Shown here one piece after another: positions 24,658 to 33,436 of a stretch of 64,000 nt of DNA. The position numbers and the translations under genes are program-made. The stretch covers positions 1 to 64,000 of the forward strand of contig CAITEC010000036.1 in NCBI GenBank assembly GCA_903891325.1, written 5' to 3'. Below the pieces are notes generated by a model that ran no database searches, was not told the DNA's origin, and saw only the letters and a list, made by a program, of their open reading frames with translations. The DNA comes from an uncultured Opitutaceae bacterium (GTDB taxonomy: Bacteria > Verrucomicrobiota > Verrucomicrobiia > Opitutales > Opitutaceae). How positions within the stretch are numbered: position 1 is the stretch's first letter; each line of letters begins with the position of its first letter.

Positions 24658-25739
24658 CGGGAGAAATCGGCGGACAGGTCCAGCCAGTCCGGATGCTCCG
24701 CTGCGTGCGCGGCGATCTCGTCGAGGATCGACAGGAGCGGCGTCTGCGGGCTCCAGCTCCAGAGGTGCGCCGCCTTGGCGCAATCCAGGACAAGCCAGGG
24801 GATGTCGAAGGGCCGCGGCGCAGGATCGGCGGCGACGCTGCGCGCGCCGAACCGGCCGGCGCACCAGTTGCTCAGCTGGAGCAGCGAAATGGCCCCGGCG
24901 TTTCCCCCGGCGAGGTTCACGATCCGGTCGTCGGTCCCAAGCGCGGGCGCCGCGAACTGGCGGGAGAGCAGGGGAAGCAGGTCGCGGGGATGCAGGCAGT
25001 CCCGGACCTGGTGGCCCTGGCCGCCGAAGCCGATGTAGCGCAGCGGCCGATTCCTGATCCAGCAGTTGATCCAATAGGCAAAGATCCCCTGGTCGGCCCG
25101 GCCGAACTGGCCCGCCCCGGCGAGGACCCCGCAGCGGTTGACGAAGACGGGGATGCCGAACGCCTCGCCATATTCCAGCGCCAGGGCCTCGCTGGCCAGC
25201 TTTGTGGCCCCGTAAAGCGACAGGGGCGCCAGGGTCGAGAAGTCCTCCGTCACGCCCGCCGGACCCGCTCCGTCCATTTCCGCCCGACCCGTGACGGCCG
25301 CTGAAAGCCTGAATGCGCCCTTCTCGACGGCGACGGGGAGCAGGGCGAGCCGGGCCGCGCTGTACACCCGGCTGGTGCTCAGCAGGATCAGGCCCGCGCG
25401 GTGCCGCTTGCAGTACTCCAGCGTGTTGAGCGTCCCGACCAGGTTGTGCTCGACGAGCTGTCGGGAGCTGGTTTGCCCGTCCACGCCCGCCAGGACGCTC
25501 GGGTTCGCCGCCGCGTCGATCACCCAGTCGCAGGCAGGCAGGGCATCGACGTCGCTGGCCGCCCTCAGGTCGCCATGGAGAACCCGGACACCCAGCTTCT
25601 TCAGCCCGACGCGCGAGGTCTCGCTGCCCGGCCGGATGAAGTTGTCGAAACCGACGAGCTCGTGGCCTCCGGATTGGGCGAGAGCCCGGGCCAGCGTGCT
25701 TCCAACAAAGCCGCAGACGCCGGATATCAGGATTCGCAT
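24654..25739 (-). CDS. NAD-dependent epimerase/dehydratase (CDP-paratose 2-epimerase-like)
   Basis: 361 residues. An extended SDR with Rossmann motif SGVCGFVGSTLARAL (6-20) and catalytic YGATKLASEAL. RCGVLAGAGQFGRADQGIFAYWI is the pattern seen in CDP-paratose/tyvelose 2-epimerases (RfbE), here with GF in place of the usual TGGAGFIG. A ~25-residue stretch with AEMDGAGPAG is inserted before the active-site tyrosine. It probably acts on an NDP-sugar, but the substrate cannot be read from sequence. First gene of a translationally coupled set running to rmlB. A 40-base gap separates it from the secreted protein gene. Confidence 0.85.
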   Translation of the reverse strand: MRILISGVCGFVGSTLARALAQSGGHELVGFDNFIRPGSETSRVGLKKLGVRVLHGDLRAASDVDALPACDWVIDAAANPSVLAGVDGQTSSRQLVEHNLVGTLNTLEYCKRHRAGLILLSTSRVYSAARLALLPVAVEKGAFRLSAAVTGRAEMDGAGPAGVTEDFSTLAPLSLYGATKLASEALALEYGEAFGIPVFVNRCGVLAGAGQFGRADQGIFAYWINCWIRNRPLRYIGFGGQGHQVRDCLHPRDLLPLLSRQFAAPALGTDDRIVNLAGGNAGAISLLQLSNWCAGRFGARSVAADPAPRPFDIPWLVLDCAKAAHLWSWSPQTPLLSILDEIAAHAAEHPDWLDLSADFSR

Positions 25740-25779
25740 CCCGCCACAGTTGGGAAAAACCCCGGGGGGGTAAACACGA

Positions 25780-26391
25780 TTATTGCCCGCCGGCGGCGGC
25801 CTTCAGGGCGGCCTGGCGCTTCGCTTCGGCATAGGCTTTGCGTTGCTCCATCCCGATTTGCATCAGGTCGCTGATCAGCATCCGCGCCTCCCGCTCCTGG
25901 ATCTTCTGCTCCCGGGAGCTTGTCCCCACGGGCTGGGGTCCGACCGGCTGGGGAGCGGCCGCGGCGAGGTTCTCGCCCGGGGGCGCCGGTGCGTACACCG
26001 GCGGTGTGAAAACGGGGACGGGGGCGGCGGTCACCACTGCCTTGCGGAGGGAAAGGGTCTTCCGCTGCCCGTGCAGGCTCACGACCGCCTGGTCGCGGTC
26101 CGGATCGAAGCTGACAACCTCGACGCCGTCGCGGGACGACCCCACGGCAATCCAGGTGCTGCGTTTCGTCTGGCTGTTGAAAATGCAAACCTCCGTGCCC
26201 TGGCCGGTCGCGCTGGCGCCGGCGAGCTCGAACAGCTCCTCCGGGGCGGCCGCGGACCCGGCTGCGCCGGGAAGGGGCGCAAAGGGCGAGTCATTGGCCG
26301 CGGCGGCCGGCTCATCGGCGGCCCGCACCCCGATTGCGAGGACCAGGGCGATCCCCAGGCTGGCAATTTGGGCATAGCTCTTCATCTGCAT
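25780..26391 (-). CDS. Small secreted protein of unknown function
   Basis: 203 residues. An N-terminal signal peptide is visible (basic start, hydrophobic IASLGIALVLAIG, then VRAAD giving a likely cleavage after Ala). Residues ~70-115 form a compact beta-rich segment (STWIAVGSSRDGVEVVSF, QAVVSLHGQRKTLSLRKAV), reminiscent of the periplasmic domain of PulC/GspC-like or pilus-assembly proteins. A Pro/Ala-rich linker and a charged C-terminal helix rich in Arg/Glu/Gln follow. It is not related to the sugar genes around it. A dispersed repeat lies upstream. No function is claimed. Confidence 0.75.
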   Translation of the reverse strand: MQMKSYAQIASLGIALVLAIGVRAADEPAAAANDSPFAPLPGAAGSAAAPEELFELAGASATGQGTEVCIFNSQTKRSTWIAVGSSRDGVEVVSFDPDRDQAVVSLHGQRKTLSLRKAVVTAAPVPVFTPPVYAPAPPGENLAAAAPQPVGPQPVGTSSREQKIQEREARMLISDLMQIGMEQRKAYAEAKRQAALKAAAGGQ

Positions 26392-26441
26392 TCAGACACT
26401 AGACGGCCGCCCGGGTTGCGTCAAATAGCCAGAAGTACCCG

Positions 26442-26529
26442 GGTTTGAGGGTGGAGCGCGATCTCCGAGCGCGCTGAGCGACGATAGTCCCAAACCAGCG
26501 TGCCCGGAGGTCCCGCTCCACCCTCAAAC
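26442..26529. repeat. Dispersed palindromic repeat, copy B (complete)
   Basis: Ends 26443-26467 and 26505-26529 are inverted repeats matching at 23 of 25 positions. The first 34 bases are identical, reverse-complemented, to positions 21-54. It sits in the 163-base gap between the secreted protein gene and the epimerase at 26555, where it is followed by a separate small hairpin. Confidence 0.85.
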
Positions 26530-26531
26530 TA

Positions 26532-26554
26532 ATCCACTTCCGAAGGAAGTGGAT
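26532..26554 (-). terminator. Hairpin directly after the epimerase stop
   Basis: ATCCACTTCC (26532-26541) pairs perfectly with GGAAGTGGAT (26545-26554) around a GAA loop. It abuts the TAG stop of the minus-strand gene at 26555. There is no T-run, so it may be an intrinsic terminator of weak type or only an mRNA-end stabiliser. Confidence 0.45.
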
Positions 26555-27610
26555 CTACGACCGGCTCTTCCAGGCTTCCACGATCTGCCGCAGGGTCTCC
26601 TCAAGAGACTGGGTGATGTCCCAGCCGGGAAAGTGCGCGCGCATCTTCCTCAGGTCCGAATAGTAGCAAATGTGATCCCCCTCGCGGTTCTGGTCGACGT
26701 AGGTGAAGGACTGCTTCCTGCCGGTCAGCGACTCGGTGATCGTGAAGGCCTCGAGGATGGACGTGCTGTTCGGCTTGCCCCCGCCCAGGTTGTAGACCTC
26801 GCCGCGGCGGGGAGCGCCGACAAAGGCAGCCATAAAGCGCGCGACATCGAGGGCGTGGATGTTGTCCCGCACCTGCTTGCCCTTGTAGCCGAAGACCCGG
26901 TATTCCCGGCCCTCGAGGTTGCAGCGGACCAGGTAGCTGAGGAAACCGTGGAGCTCCACCCCCGAGTGATTGGGGCCGGTCAGGCAGCCGCCGCGGAGGC
27001 AGCAGGTGGGCATCCCGAAATACCGGCCGTATTCCTGGACCATGACGTCCGAGGCCACCTTTGACGCGCCGAAGAGCGAGTGCTTGGACTGGTCGATCGA
27101 GAAGGTCTCGGGGATGCCCTCGGAAAACGCCGGATCGGCGTAGTCCCAGCGCGTCTCCAGCTCCCGCAGCGCGATCCGATTGGGCGCGTCGCCGTAGACC
27201 TTGTTGGTGCTCATGTGCACGAAGGGGGACTCCGGGCAGGCCTGGCGGGCGGCCTCCAGGAGGTTCAGGGTCCCGGTCGCATTGGTGTCGAAGTCGTCGA
27301 AGGGTATGGCGGCCGCCCGGTCATGGCTGGGCTGGGCGGCGGTGTGGATGATGGCCGACGGCTTCAGATCCCTCACCAGGGCGAGGACCCCCGCGCGGTC
27401 CCGGATATCGAGCTCGTGGTGATTGAACCCGGGAAGCTCGCGCTGGAGGCGCTGCTGGTTCCATCGGGTGTCTCCCTGGGGGCCGAAGAAGACGGCGCGC
27501 TGGTTGTTGTCCACCCCGTGGACCGAGAAGCCGAGCTCGCGCGCAAAATGGACGCAGACCTCCGAGCCGATCAGGCCGGAGGAGCCGGTGACGAGGAGGG
27601 TCTTTCCCAT
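26555..27610 (-). CDS. NAD-dependent epimerase (CDP-paratose 2-epimerase-like)
   Basis: 351 residues from the ATG at 27610 ([15 protein letters not shown]). Extended SDR with NAD motif [11 protein letters not shown] and the active-site serine/tyrosine region [15 protein letters not shown] followed later by [13 protein letters not shown]. The segment [20 protein letters not shown] is typical of the CDP-paratose/tyvelose epimerase branch. It differs clearly from the enzyme at 24654. It is divergent from the PhyH dioxygenase gene across a 97-base spacer. It may make an NDP-sugar for the cluster; the exact conversion is unknown. Confidence 0.87.
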   Translation of the reverse strand: MGKTLLVTGSSGLIGSEVCVHFARELGFSVHGVDNNQRAVFFGPQGDTRWNQQRLQRELPGFNHHELDIRDRAGVLALVRDLKPSAIIHTAAQPSHDRAAAIPFDDFDTNATGTLNLLEAARQACPESPFVHMSTNKVYGDAPNRIALRELETRWDYADPAFSEGIPETFSIDQSKHSLFGASKVASDVMVQEYGRYFGMPTCCLRGGCLTGPNHSGVELHGFLSYLVRCNLEGREYRVFGYKGKQVRDNIHALDVARFMAAFVGAPRRGEVYNLGGGKPNSTSILEAFTITESLTGRKQSFTYVDQNREGDHICYYSDLRKMRAHFPGWDITQSLEETLRQIVEAWKSRS

Positions 27611-27707
27611 GAGTGGGGGAGGGTATTGTCTCAAAGTGCAATTGGGCAAGCCCGACGCTATTTGTTCGGGATTGCGCGGGGATGGGGGTTGTGGGATATT
27701 CGGTCGC

Positions 27708-28808
27708 ATGGAAGGCAATCCGGCGGTGGTCGGCGGCGGGCGCTTTGTCGAGGAGGACTACCTCGAGATGTACGCCGATGTCCGCGCGGCGGTGAAGGCG
27801 GGGCACTTCACGTCCGGGCGGCAGCATTTTGAGCTCCTGGGCGCCGCCGAGGGGCGGCTGGGTGTCGCGCCCTACCCGGAGGGCGCGGGAAAATTCTTTG
27901 GCGAGGTCCCGGTGGCGGTTGAGTCGCTGGGCGAGCTCCACCCGCACAAGTTCCCCTACGCCGGCCCTTATCCCTGGCTCGACCGGGACGACTGGGCCGC
28001 CCGGCTCGCGGAGCGGCTCGCGAAGGGGGAAATTTCCGCGGCCGACGCGGCGCTTTGCGAGCAGTGGGCGCTTCACGGCTATGTGATCCTCAAGGGACTA
28101 CTCGACCCGGCGACCCTGGACGCCTGCTGGCGGGACTACGACGCGGGGATCCGGAACGGCTCCATCCGCCTCGACCCGGAGAACGCCGCCCCGGGCGACC
28201 CGCATCCGACCCGTTTCCAGGATCCCCACCTCAAGGTACCGGGCTTTTGCGAGGTGATGCGTCACCCGGAGATCCTGCGGCTGGTCAAGCTCTTCATGGA
28301 CCGTGAGCCGGCCCCCTTCCAGACGATCGCCTCGCACAAGGGTACCCAGCAGGGCGCCCACTCGGACACCTTCCACATGACGACCTACCCGCTCGGATAC
28401 CTCTCCGCGGCCTGGGTCGCCTTTGAGGACATCGATCCGGACAGCGGCCCGCTCGCCTATTATCCGGGCAGCCACCGCCTGCCGTATGTGTTCGGAAAGG
28501 ACGTCGGCATTCCCGAGGGCGAATTCAGCCGGACCGGCTGGAAGCTCTACCACGAGCTCTACGAGCCGTACATCATGCGCCTGCTGGAAAAGCACGGGAT
28601 GAAGCCGGTCCACTTCATCGCCGGAAAGGGCGACGCACTGCTCTGGCACGCCAACCTGGTCCACGGTGGCGCCCCGCGGCGCAATCTTCAGTTAACCCGC
28701 AAGGCCCTTGTCTGCCACTACTACGTGCACGGCGCGGTCGCCTACCATGACAGTTCCGGCGGACTGGCACGGGAGCATTCCGGGACCTGCCTGCTGCGCT
28801 CCCCTTGA
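27708..28808 (+). CDS. Phytanoyl-CoA dioxygenase (PhyH) family protein
   Basis: 366 residues from the ATG at 27708. Fe(II)/2-oxoglutarate oxygenase fold. The iron ligands are His218 and Asp220 in QGAHSDTF and probably His319 in NLVHGG; the 2-oxoglutarate arginine would follow in the KALVCHYY region. The first ~95 residues ([34 protein letters not shown]) form a short helical domain of the DUF-type seen fused to glycan-cluster proteins. PhyH proteins hydroxylate small molecules or lipids, and some in polysaccharide clusters modify sugars. The substrate here is unknown. Confidence 0.87.
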   Translation: MEGNPAVVGGGRFVEEDYLEMYADVRAAVKAGHFTSGRQHFELLGAAEGRLGVAPYPEGAGKFFGEVPVAVESLGELHPHKFPYAGPYPWLDRDDWAARLAERLAKGEISAADAALCEQWALHGYVILKGLLDPATLDACWRDYDAGIRNGSIRLDPENAAPGDPHPTRFQDPHLKVPGFCEVMRHPEILRLVKLFMDREPAPFQTIASHKGTQQGAHSDTFHMTTYPLGYLSAAWVAFEDIDPDSGPLAYYPGSHRLPYVFGKDVGIPEGEFSRTGWKLYHELYEPYIMRLLEKHGMKPVHFIAGKGDALLWHANLVHGGAPRRNLQLTRKALVCHYYVHGAVAYHDSSGGLAREHSGTCLLRSP

Positions 28809-28815
28809 TGCGGGG

Positions 28816-29505
28816 CTAATCGCGCTTCCAGACGCCGAAATACTCGAAGGCGTTCTGCTCGCCGCCGGAATCGTAGACGGCGCGCGCGGGGACGCCGCAG
28901 ATTTCGACGCTGCGCCGGAGGAAATCCCGAAACGTGTCCGACGTCCAAACGTGGCTGTGCTCGCGCCGGGCCCGGACGCGGGCGATGTGGTGCGGCAGGT
29001 TCTCGGGCGGGCCGTCGAGGATCCCGGGCGCGACGCCGCGCAGGAAATCCACGTAGTGCTCGTCGGAATTCTCGGTCACGCCCGTCCGGTAGTCGGCGAG
29101 GACGTGCTCGAAGGGGGTCAGCTTGCGCGACTTGTCGAAGGTGTAGCGCATATCGGGCACGGCGATGATCGCGGTGCCTCCGGGCCGAAGGACGCGGAAA
29201 ACCTCGCCGACGACCTTGATCGGGTTGGCCAGGTGCTCAAGCACGTGGCTGATGATGACAAAGTCGAGCGATCGGTCCGGGAATCCGGCCAGCCCGTCGA
29301 CGTCCAGGTCGAGGATGCGGTCGGCCCGCGTGATCTTTGCGGCGTCGATCTCGGGAAATAGGGCGGTCGCCTGCTCCACGGTGAGCGTGTCGACGTAGGT
29401 CACGGCCACGCCCGGCGGGACCGGAAACGGCTCATGGAGGGCGCCGATTTCAATACCGGCGCCGCGGATTTCCGACAGGGCCGGCTTCCGGTGTTCTCGT
29501 ATCAT
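28816..29505 (-). CDS. Class I SAM-dependent methyltransferase
   Basis: 229 residues. The canonical glycine motif is replaced by GAGIEIGALHEPF near the N-terminus, as in glycan-cluster methyltransferases of this subgroup. The motif around SLDFVIISHVLEHLANPI and the following VLRPGGTAIIAVPDMRYTFD are well conserved. C-terminal EHSHVWTSDTFRDFL is typical. The substrate is unknown, and sugar or lipid-linked glycan methylation is inferred from position. Convergent with the dioxygenase gene (7 bases between stops), and 53 bases downstream of a GT2 stop. Confidence 0.84.
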   Translation of the reverse strand: MIREHRKPALSEIRGAGIEIGALHEPFPVPPGVAVTYVDTLTVEQATALFPEIDAAKITRADRILDLDVDGLAGFPDRSLDFVIISHVLEHLANPIKVVGEVFRVLRPGGTAIIAVPDMRYTFDKSRKLTPFEHVLADYRTGVTENSDEHYVDFLRGVAPGILDGPPENLPHHIARVRARREHSHVWTSDTFRDFLRRSVEICGVPARAVYDSGGEQNAFEYFGVWKRD

Positions 29506-29558
29506 TCGCGCCTAGACTGCCGAGCGCGGGACGGCGCGCGCAACCCTAATAAGGCCGC

Positions 29559-30353
29559 TCAAAGCGGGCCGAAGCGCGCCACGACCAGCGCCCGCATCCA
29601 CGTCAGCGGATCGCGGAAAATCCGGATCTTCTTTCCCTCCTTGAAGGAGCGGGAGGTGTAGGAGATCGGGATCTCGATCGGCCGGTGGCCGTTGCGGACG
29701 AGCTTGATGAGCAGTTCCCAGTCGAAGTCGAACCGATTGCAGGTGAATGTGATCCCCTTGATGCAGTCCCTGCGGAACACCTTGTACATCGTGAACGGGT
29801 CCCGCAGCCAGAAGCCGAGCGAGGCGTTGATCATGAGCGTGAACACCCAGTGCGCCAGGTTGAGGATGAATCCGCGGATCGGCTCGCCCGAGAATTTCCT
29901 GATCGCGAGCCCGCCCAGCCCGTGGCGGCACCCCAGGACAAAGGACTGCCGGCCCGCTGCAATCGGTTCGAGGAGGACCTCGTAGTCGGCGAGGTCGTAC
30001 TCCAGGTCCGCGTCCTGGATGAGGACCACGTCGCCGGTCGCCTGATCCAGGCCCTTCCTGACGGCCGCTCCCTTGCCCTTCGGTGCGTCCTCGAGGATGA
30101 TTTTAACCCGGGGGTGTCCCCGGTACCCGAGCACGACCTCCCGCGAGCCGTCGCGGGAGTTGCTCTCGATCATGATGATCTCAAGGTCCCATCCCGGGAT
30201 CTCCTTTGCCACGATGGCGTCGAGGGCCTGCCGGGCCGTCGCGATCTCGTTGTAGACCGGGACGATGACCGAGAGCCTTGGGGGCCTGTCTGCGCCCGGG
30301 GCGCTCGAAGTATGCATAGGGCCCATGTTTTCGGGTTGGCCGCCGCTGCTCAA
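29559..30353 (-). CDS. GT2-family glycosyltransferase (polyprenyl-phosphate sugar synthase-like)
   Basis: 264 residues, ATG at 30353 overlapping the upstream stop (ATGA). GT-A features: LSVIVPVYNEIATAR, IMIESNSRDGSRE and the metal-binding VLIQDADLEYDLADY. The block VLGCRHGLGG, then LGFWLRDPFTMYKVFRR and the C-terminal SFKEGKKIR are typical of enzymes that load glucose or mannose on a lipid carrier (DPM1/GtrB-like). No trailing membrane helices are visible. Adjacent to two giant membrane proteins that could use such a lipid-linked sugar; this partnership is inferred. Confidence 0.88.
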   Translation of the reverse strand: MSSGGQPENMGPMHTSSAPGADRPPRLSVIVPVYNEIATARQALDAIVAKEIPGWDLEIIMIESNSRDGSREVVLGYRGHPRVKIILEDAPKGKGAAVRKGLDQATGDVVLIQDADLEYDLADYEVLLEPIAAGRQSFVLGCRHGLGGLAIRKFSGEPIRGFILNLAHWVFTLMINASLGFWLRDPFTMYKVFRRDCIKGITFTCNRFDFDWELLIKLVRNGHRPIEIPISYTSRSFKEGKKIRIFRDPLTWMRALVVARFGPL

Positions 30354-33300
30354 GGCTTTCGTCGGGTCAGGGCGACGCCCAGGATCAACCCGACGATCAG
30401 GATTCCTGCGGCGGAGCCCTCCTCAAGGAGTAGGAAGTGGCGCGGACGGTAGCTCACGCTCACCGCGTGCAACCCGGGAGTCCCGATCAGGATTCCCTCA
30501 AAGGCGTGGTTGATCCGGATGACGGGGACCTTGCGGCCGTCCAAGGTCGCGTGGGGGTAGCCGGGCCACCAGGCCTCGGTGAGGACGGCCACGCCGGGAT
30601 CCGGCGCGTTGATCGTGAATGAGGTGGTGTTTTCGGTCAGCCGATAGCCGGTTGCCGGCGCGACGGTTCGGCCGGCCAGGTCGCGGGAGAGGGCGGCGAA
30701 GTCGCGATATGAGGGCAATTCGGTCTCCTGGATTGCCGCAAAGGGCCGGCCATCGCCGTGGAGGATCCTGTCCATCAGTTGGACCGCGCTCCCGTAAACA
30801 GCCAGTCGATCGGTGAAGAATGCCCTGGGCCACACCGACCGGCTTTCATAGACGTCGAGGTCTCCCGCGCGGACAAGCCGGAGCGAGGCGCCGAGAAGCG
30901 CCGGGTCGCTGCCCAGGTCGAGGTAGTGCCGCACGTTCAGGAAATCAAGAAAGGGGCGCTCGGCGGCCACCCCGTCCGATGCCACGTAAAGCCGCCAGTC
31001 CCAGAGGCGGGGGACGGGCGAGGCCAAAGTGAGCTCGCGGTAGTAGCGATTCATGAGCGGGTCGGGCCCGCTGAGCCCCTCCAGAGCGTAGATTCCCGTC
31101 CAGCCGGCGGAGAAAACGTCATGAATCCCCACGGTGCGGCTGGGGCCCTCCTTCTGGGAATCCTGGACCAGCCCGATCGCCCCCGACCGGGCGTGGAAAT
31201 CCACCCTGCCGCCCAGTCTCGCCGTGTAGGCCTCGAATCCCGCCGCGGCCGGCTGGACTCCCTGCCTCCAGAGCATCGCGTAGCCGCAGATGGCAAGCCC
31301 GGCCAGCACGAGCGCGCTGGGCCGCCCCCGTAGCATCGCGCGGCGCGCCAGCAGGCCCAGCCCGGCCAATGCGACCAGAAGGGACGCGAGATACCCCCAG
31401 ACAAAGCGGTCCACCGGGAGCGATTCGCCCGGCTTGTACAGCGAGAACGACGTTCCTGGGCCGAACACGGCGCGGTGCACGGCCTGGCCGAAGGCGACGT
31501 AGGCGAAGACCAGGCCGAAAAGGAGCAACCCGGCGACGAGCAGGTCGCCGCGCCCCTCCGGGGTTGCCAGCCGGCGGGCCGCAACCGCGAACCCGGCGCC
31601 GGCCATCACCATCCAGAGCACGATCAGGGCGCAGGAGAACGAATTGTCGATGTGGGCCACGTTCGCAAGGAACGGGGTGCGGATGATCCAGGACGGCGGG
31701 ACGAGCCCAAAGGCCATGGAAAGCGGCAGGAGGGAACTGGCGGCGATCGCCACGACCGCGCGGTTGCCGGAATGGCTTCGAAGGGTCGCCAGAAAATAGA
31801 GCAACCCGGCGAGGATGAGGAAATTGGCCGCCGGGTTGAATACGATCCGGCCGGCACCGAGCGGGCGGTAGAATGCCTCGTCGAAGGCGCCGAGCATCAC
31901 GCCGGGCTGGATCTGGTACGCGCTCGGGGCGTTGTATCCGGTGTACGCGGTGCGCAGGGCGTCGAGAAAGGGAAAGGTGATCGGGGCCGACACGAGCAGG
32001 AACAGGGCGCCGGTGGCGGCCGCACCGGCGAACTTGGCGATGCGGACCCGGCGGGATTCCGCGGCCGAGAGGAGAACGCAGGCCCCCGAGAAATTCAGGC
32101 TGAGGATCATCATGTACGCCTCCTTCACGGTCCCGGTGTTCATCAGCGCGAAGTTGGCCGCCAGGAGGCCCGCGCACCAGGCGATCGCGGAGCGGGGCCG
32201 GCCCGCCTGGGCCAGGCCGATCCAGCAGAGCAGGGGCCAGGGCGCGTAGCAGAAGCTGAAAAACGCCGGGTGGTTGATCCGGTAGACAAAGAAACCGGCA
32301 AAGGGGGCGGCCAGGCTGATGATCGCCGCCGAATGCGCATGCTTGGTTGCCGCCAGGACGAGCAGGCCGGCGCCGAACGCGAGCAGCGCCTTGGCAATCA
32401 GGTAGCGCAGGTCCCAGGCCCAGGCGGCGCTGTTCGCAAGCACCGGCAGGAAATGGAGGGGATCCCCGAACATCGAGTAGCCCTGGGCCAGCAGCGGGGT
32501 TCCCGCGGAATTCCAGCGGTTCCATAAAGGAATCTCATGGTCGCGCAGGAGCGCGCGGTGCTGGCCTGCGGCATAGGGCACGAATCCCCAGAGGGTCGAT
32601 CCGACGTCGGATCCGTGGACGTCCAGCTTTCGGTCGTCGGCATATCCGGGCAGGGTCGGATAACTCCCATAGAGCAGCGTTGTCCCGAGGTTGGGCGACA
32701 CGTAGCTGCGGCCGAGGAAAACGACCGGGTAGGCGCTGGCGATCGCCGCAACGGCCGACACGAGCGCAAGCCCCCGGCGCGGGTGCGCGGCAAGCGCGCG
32801 GACCCAGGCGGCGGGGTCGGGCGGCAGGCGGAGAGCCCGTGCAACTCCGTAAAGGAGGATGAGGGCGGCGAAGACAACGAGGGCCCGAAGCGCCCAATCC
32901 GCCGCGATCCCCGCCGGGGTTATCCTCAGCTCCAGGGGAGTGTCGAACTGGATGATCAACTGGGGATCGTCGGCGTGCGCTTCGGTTTCGACCACCAGGC
33001 GCCCGGCCTCCCTGCGCAGGGACCCGATCTGGTGCGCCGCGCTGAAGGCTTCCAGCGGGACCGACCGCACGGTGTTTCCCCTGTCATCGACGATCCGGAC
33101 CCGCTCAATCGTCACGGTGCCGTCGCGATCGATCGGGTCGAAGCGCAGCGCGGAGAACTTTCCGCAGGGCAAATCGAGCCGGTACGGCTCCGGGACGGCG
33201 GAGCGACCGAGGGTCGCGGTGGCGGACTCGTCCTCCCGAAACAGGTTGTTCTCGTCGTGGTACACCTGGACATGCCCCTGCCGGGTCGAGGTCATCCACG

Positions 33301-33436
33301 CCTCGATGGCAAAGCCGCTCGCCCCGTCGTGGGCGATCGTGAGGAAGGGGATGACGACAACGGCGCTGAACAGGGCCGCGGCCAGGAGCGCGGCGATGGA
33401 AGAGGTCCGGGCGGGCGGCATCGGGGACCGGGTCAT
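30350..33436 (-). CDS. Very large YfhO-like membrane protein
   Basis: 1028 residues from the ATG at 33436, which overlaps the upstream stop (ATGA). One N-terminal helix is followed by a ~170-residue soluble segment, then about twelve transmembrane helices (~200-620), and a C-terminal soluble region ending in one more helix (LLLEEGSAAGILIVGLIL). LEEGSAAG and the region AWWPGYPHATLDGRKVPV with HAFEGILI match the C-terminal block of YfhO/DUF6541-like bacterial membrane proteins, some of which are multi-TM glycosyltransferases. Substrate and direction are not known. Translationally coupled to the GT2 downstream. Confidence 0.8.
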   Translation of the reverse strand: MTRSPMPPARTSSIAALLAAALFSAVVVIPFLTIAHDGASGFAIEAWMTSTRQGHVQVYHDENNLFREDESATATLGRSAVPEPYRLDLPCGKFSALRFDPIDRDGTVTIERVRIVDDRGNTVRSVPLEAFSAAHQIGSLRREAGRLVVETEAHADDPQLIIQFDTPLELRITPAGIAADWALRALVVFAALILLYGVARALRLPPDPAAWVRALAAHPRRGLALVSAVAAIASAYPVVFLGRSYVSPNLGTTLLYGSYPTLPGYADDRKLDVHGSDVGSTLWGFVPYAAGQHRALLRDHEIPLWNRWNSAGTPLLAQGYSMFGDPLHFLPVLANSAAWAWDLRYLIAKALLAFGAGLLVLAATKHAHSAAIISLAAPFAGFFVYRINHPAFFSFCYAPWPLLCWIGLAQAGRPRSAIAWCAGLLAANFALMNTGTVKEAYMMILSLNFSGACVLLSAAESRRVRIAKFAGAAATGALFLLVSAPITFPFLDALRTAYTGYNAPSAYQIQPGVMLGAFDEAFYRPLGAGRIVFNPAANFLILAGLLYFLATLRSHSGNRAVVAIAASSLLPLSMAFGLVPPSWIIRTPFLANVAHIDNSFSCALIVLWMVMAGAGFAVAARRLATPEGRGDLLVAGLLLFGLVFAYVAFGQAVHRAVFGPGTSFSLYKPGESLPVDRFVWGYLASLLVALAGLGLLARRAMLRGRPSALVLAGLAICGYAMLWRQGVQPAAAGFEAYTARLGGRVDFHARSGAIGLVQDSQKEGPSRTVGIHDVFSAGWTGIYALEGLSGPDPLMNRYYRELTLASPVPRLWDWRLYVASDGVAAERPFLDFLNVRHYLDLGSDPALLGASLRLVRAGDLDVYESRSVWPRAFFTDRLAVYGSAVQLMDRILHGDGRPFAAIQETELPSYRDFAALSRDLAGRTVAPATGYRLTENTTSFTINAPDPGVAVLTEAWWPGYPHATLDGRKVPVIRINHAFEGILIGTPGLHAVSVSYRPRHFLLLEEGSAAGILIVGLILGVALTRRKP

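Noticed and set aside
23884-25074. 396-residue version of the GT2 enzyme
   Set aside because: Upstream part is the epimerase gene out of frame; the GT-A core begins at the GTGA overlap (24657).
27672-27700. Sigma-70 promoter (TTGCGC, 17 bases, GATATT) before the PhyH gene
   Set aside because: Only three and four matches to consensus, and the -10 ends eight bases before the ATG, leaving almost no leader.
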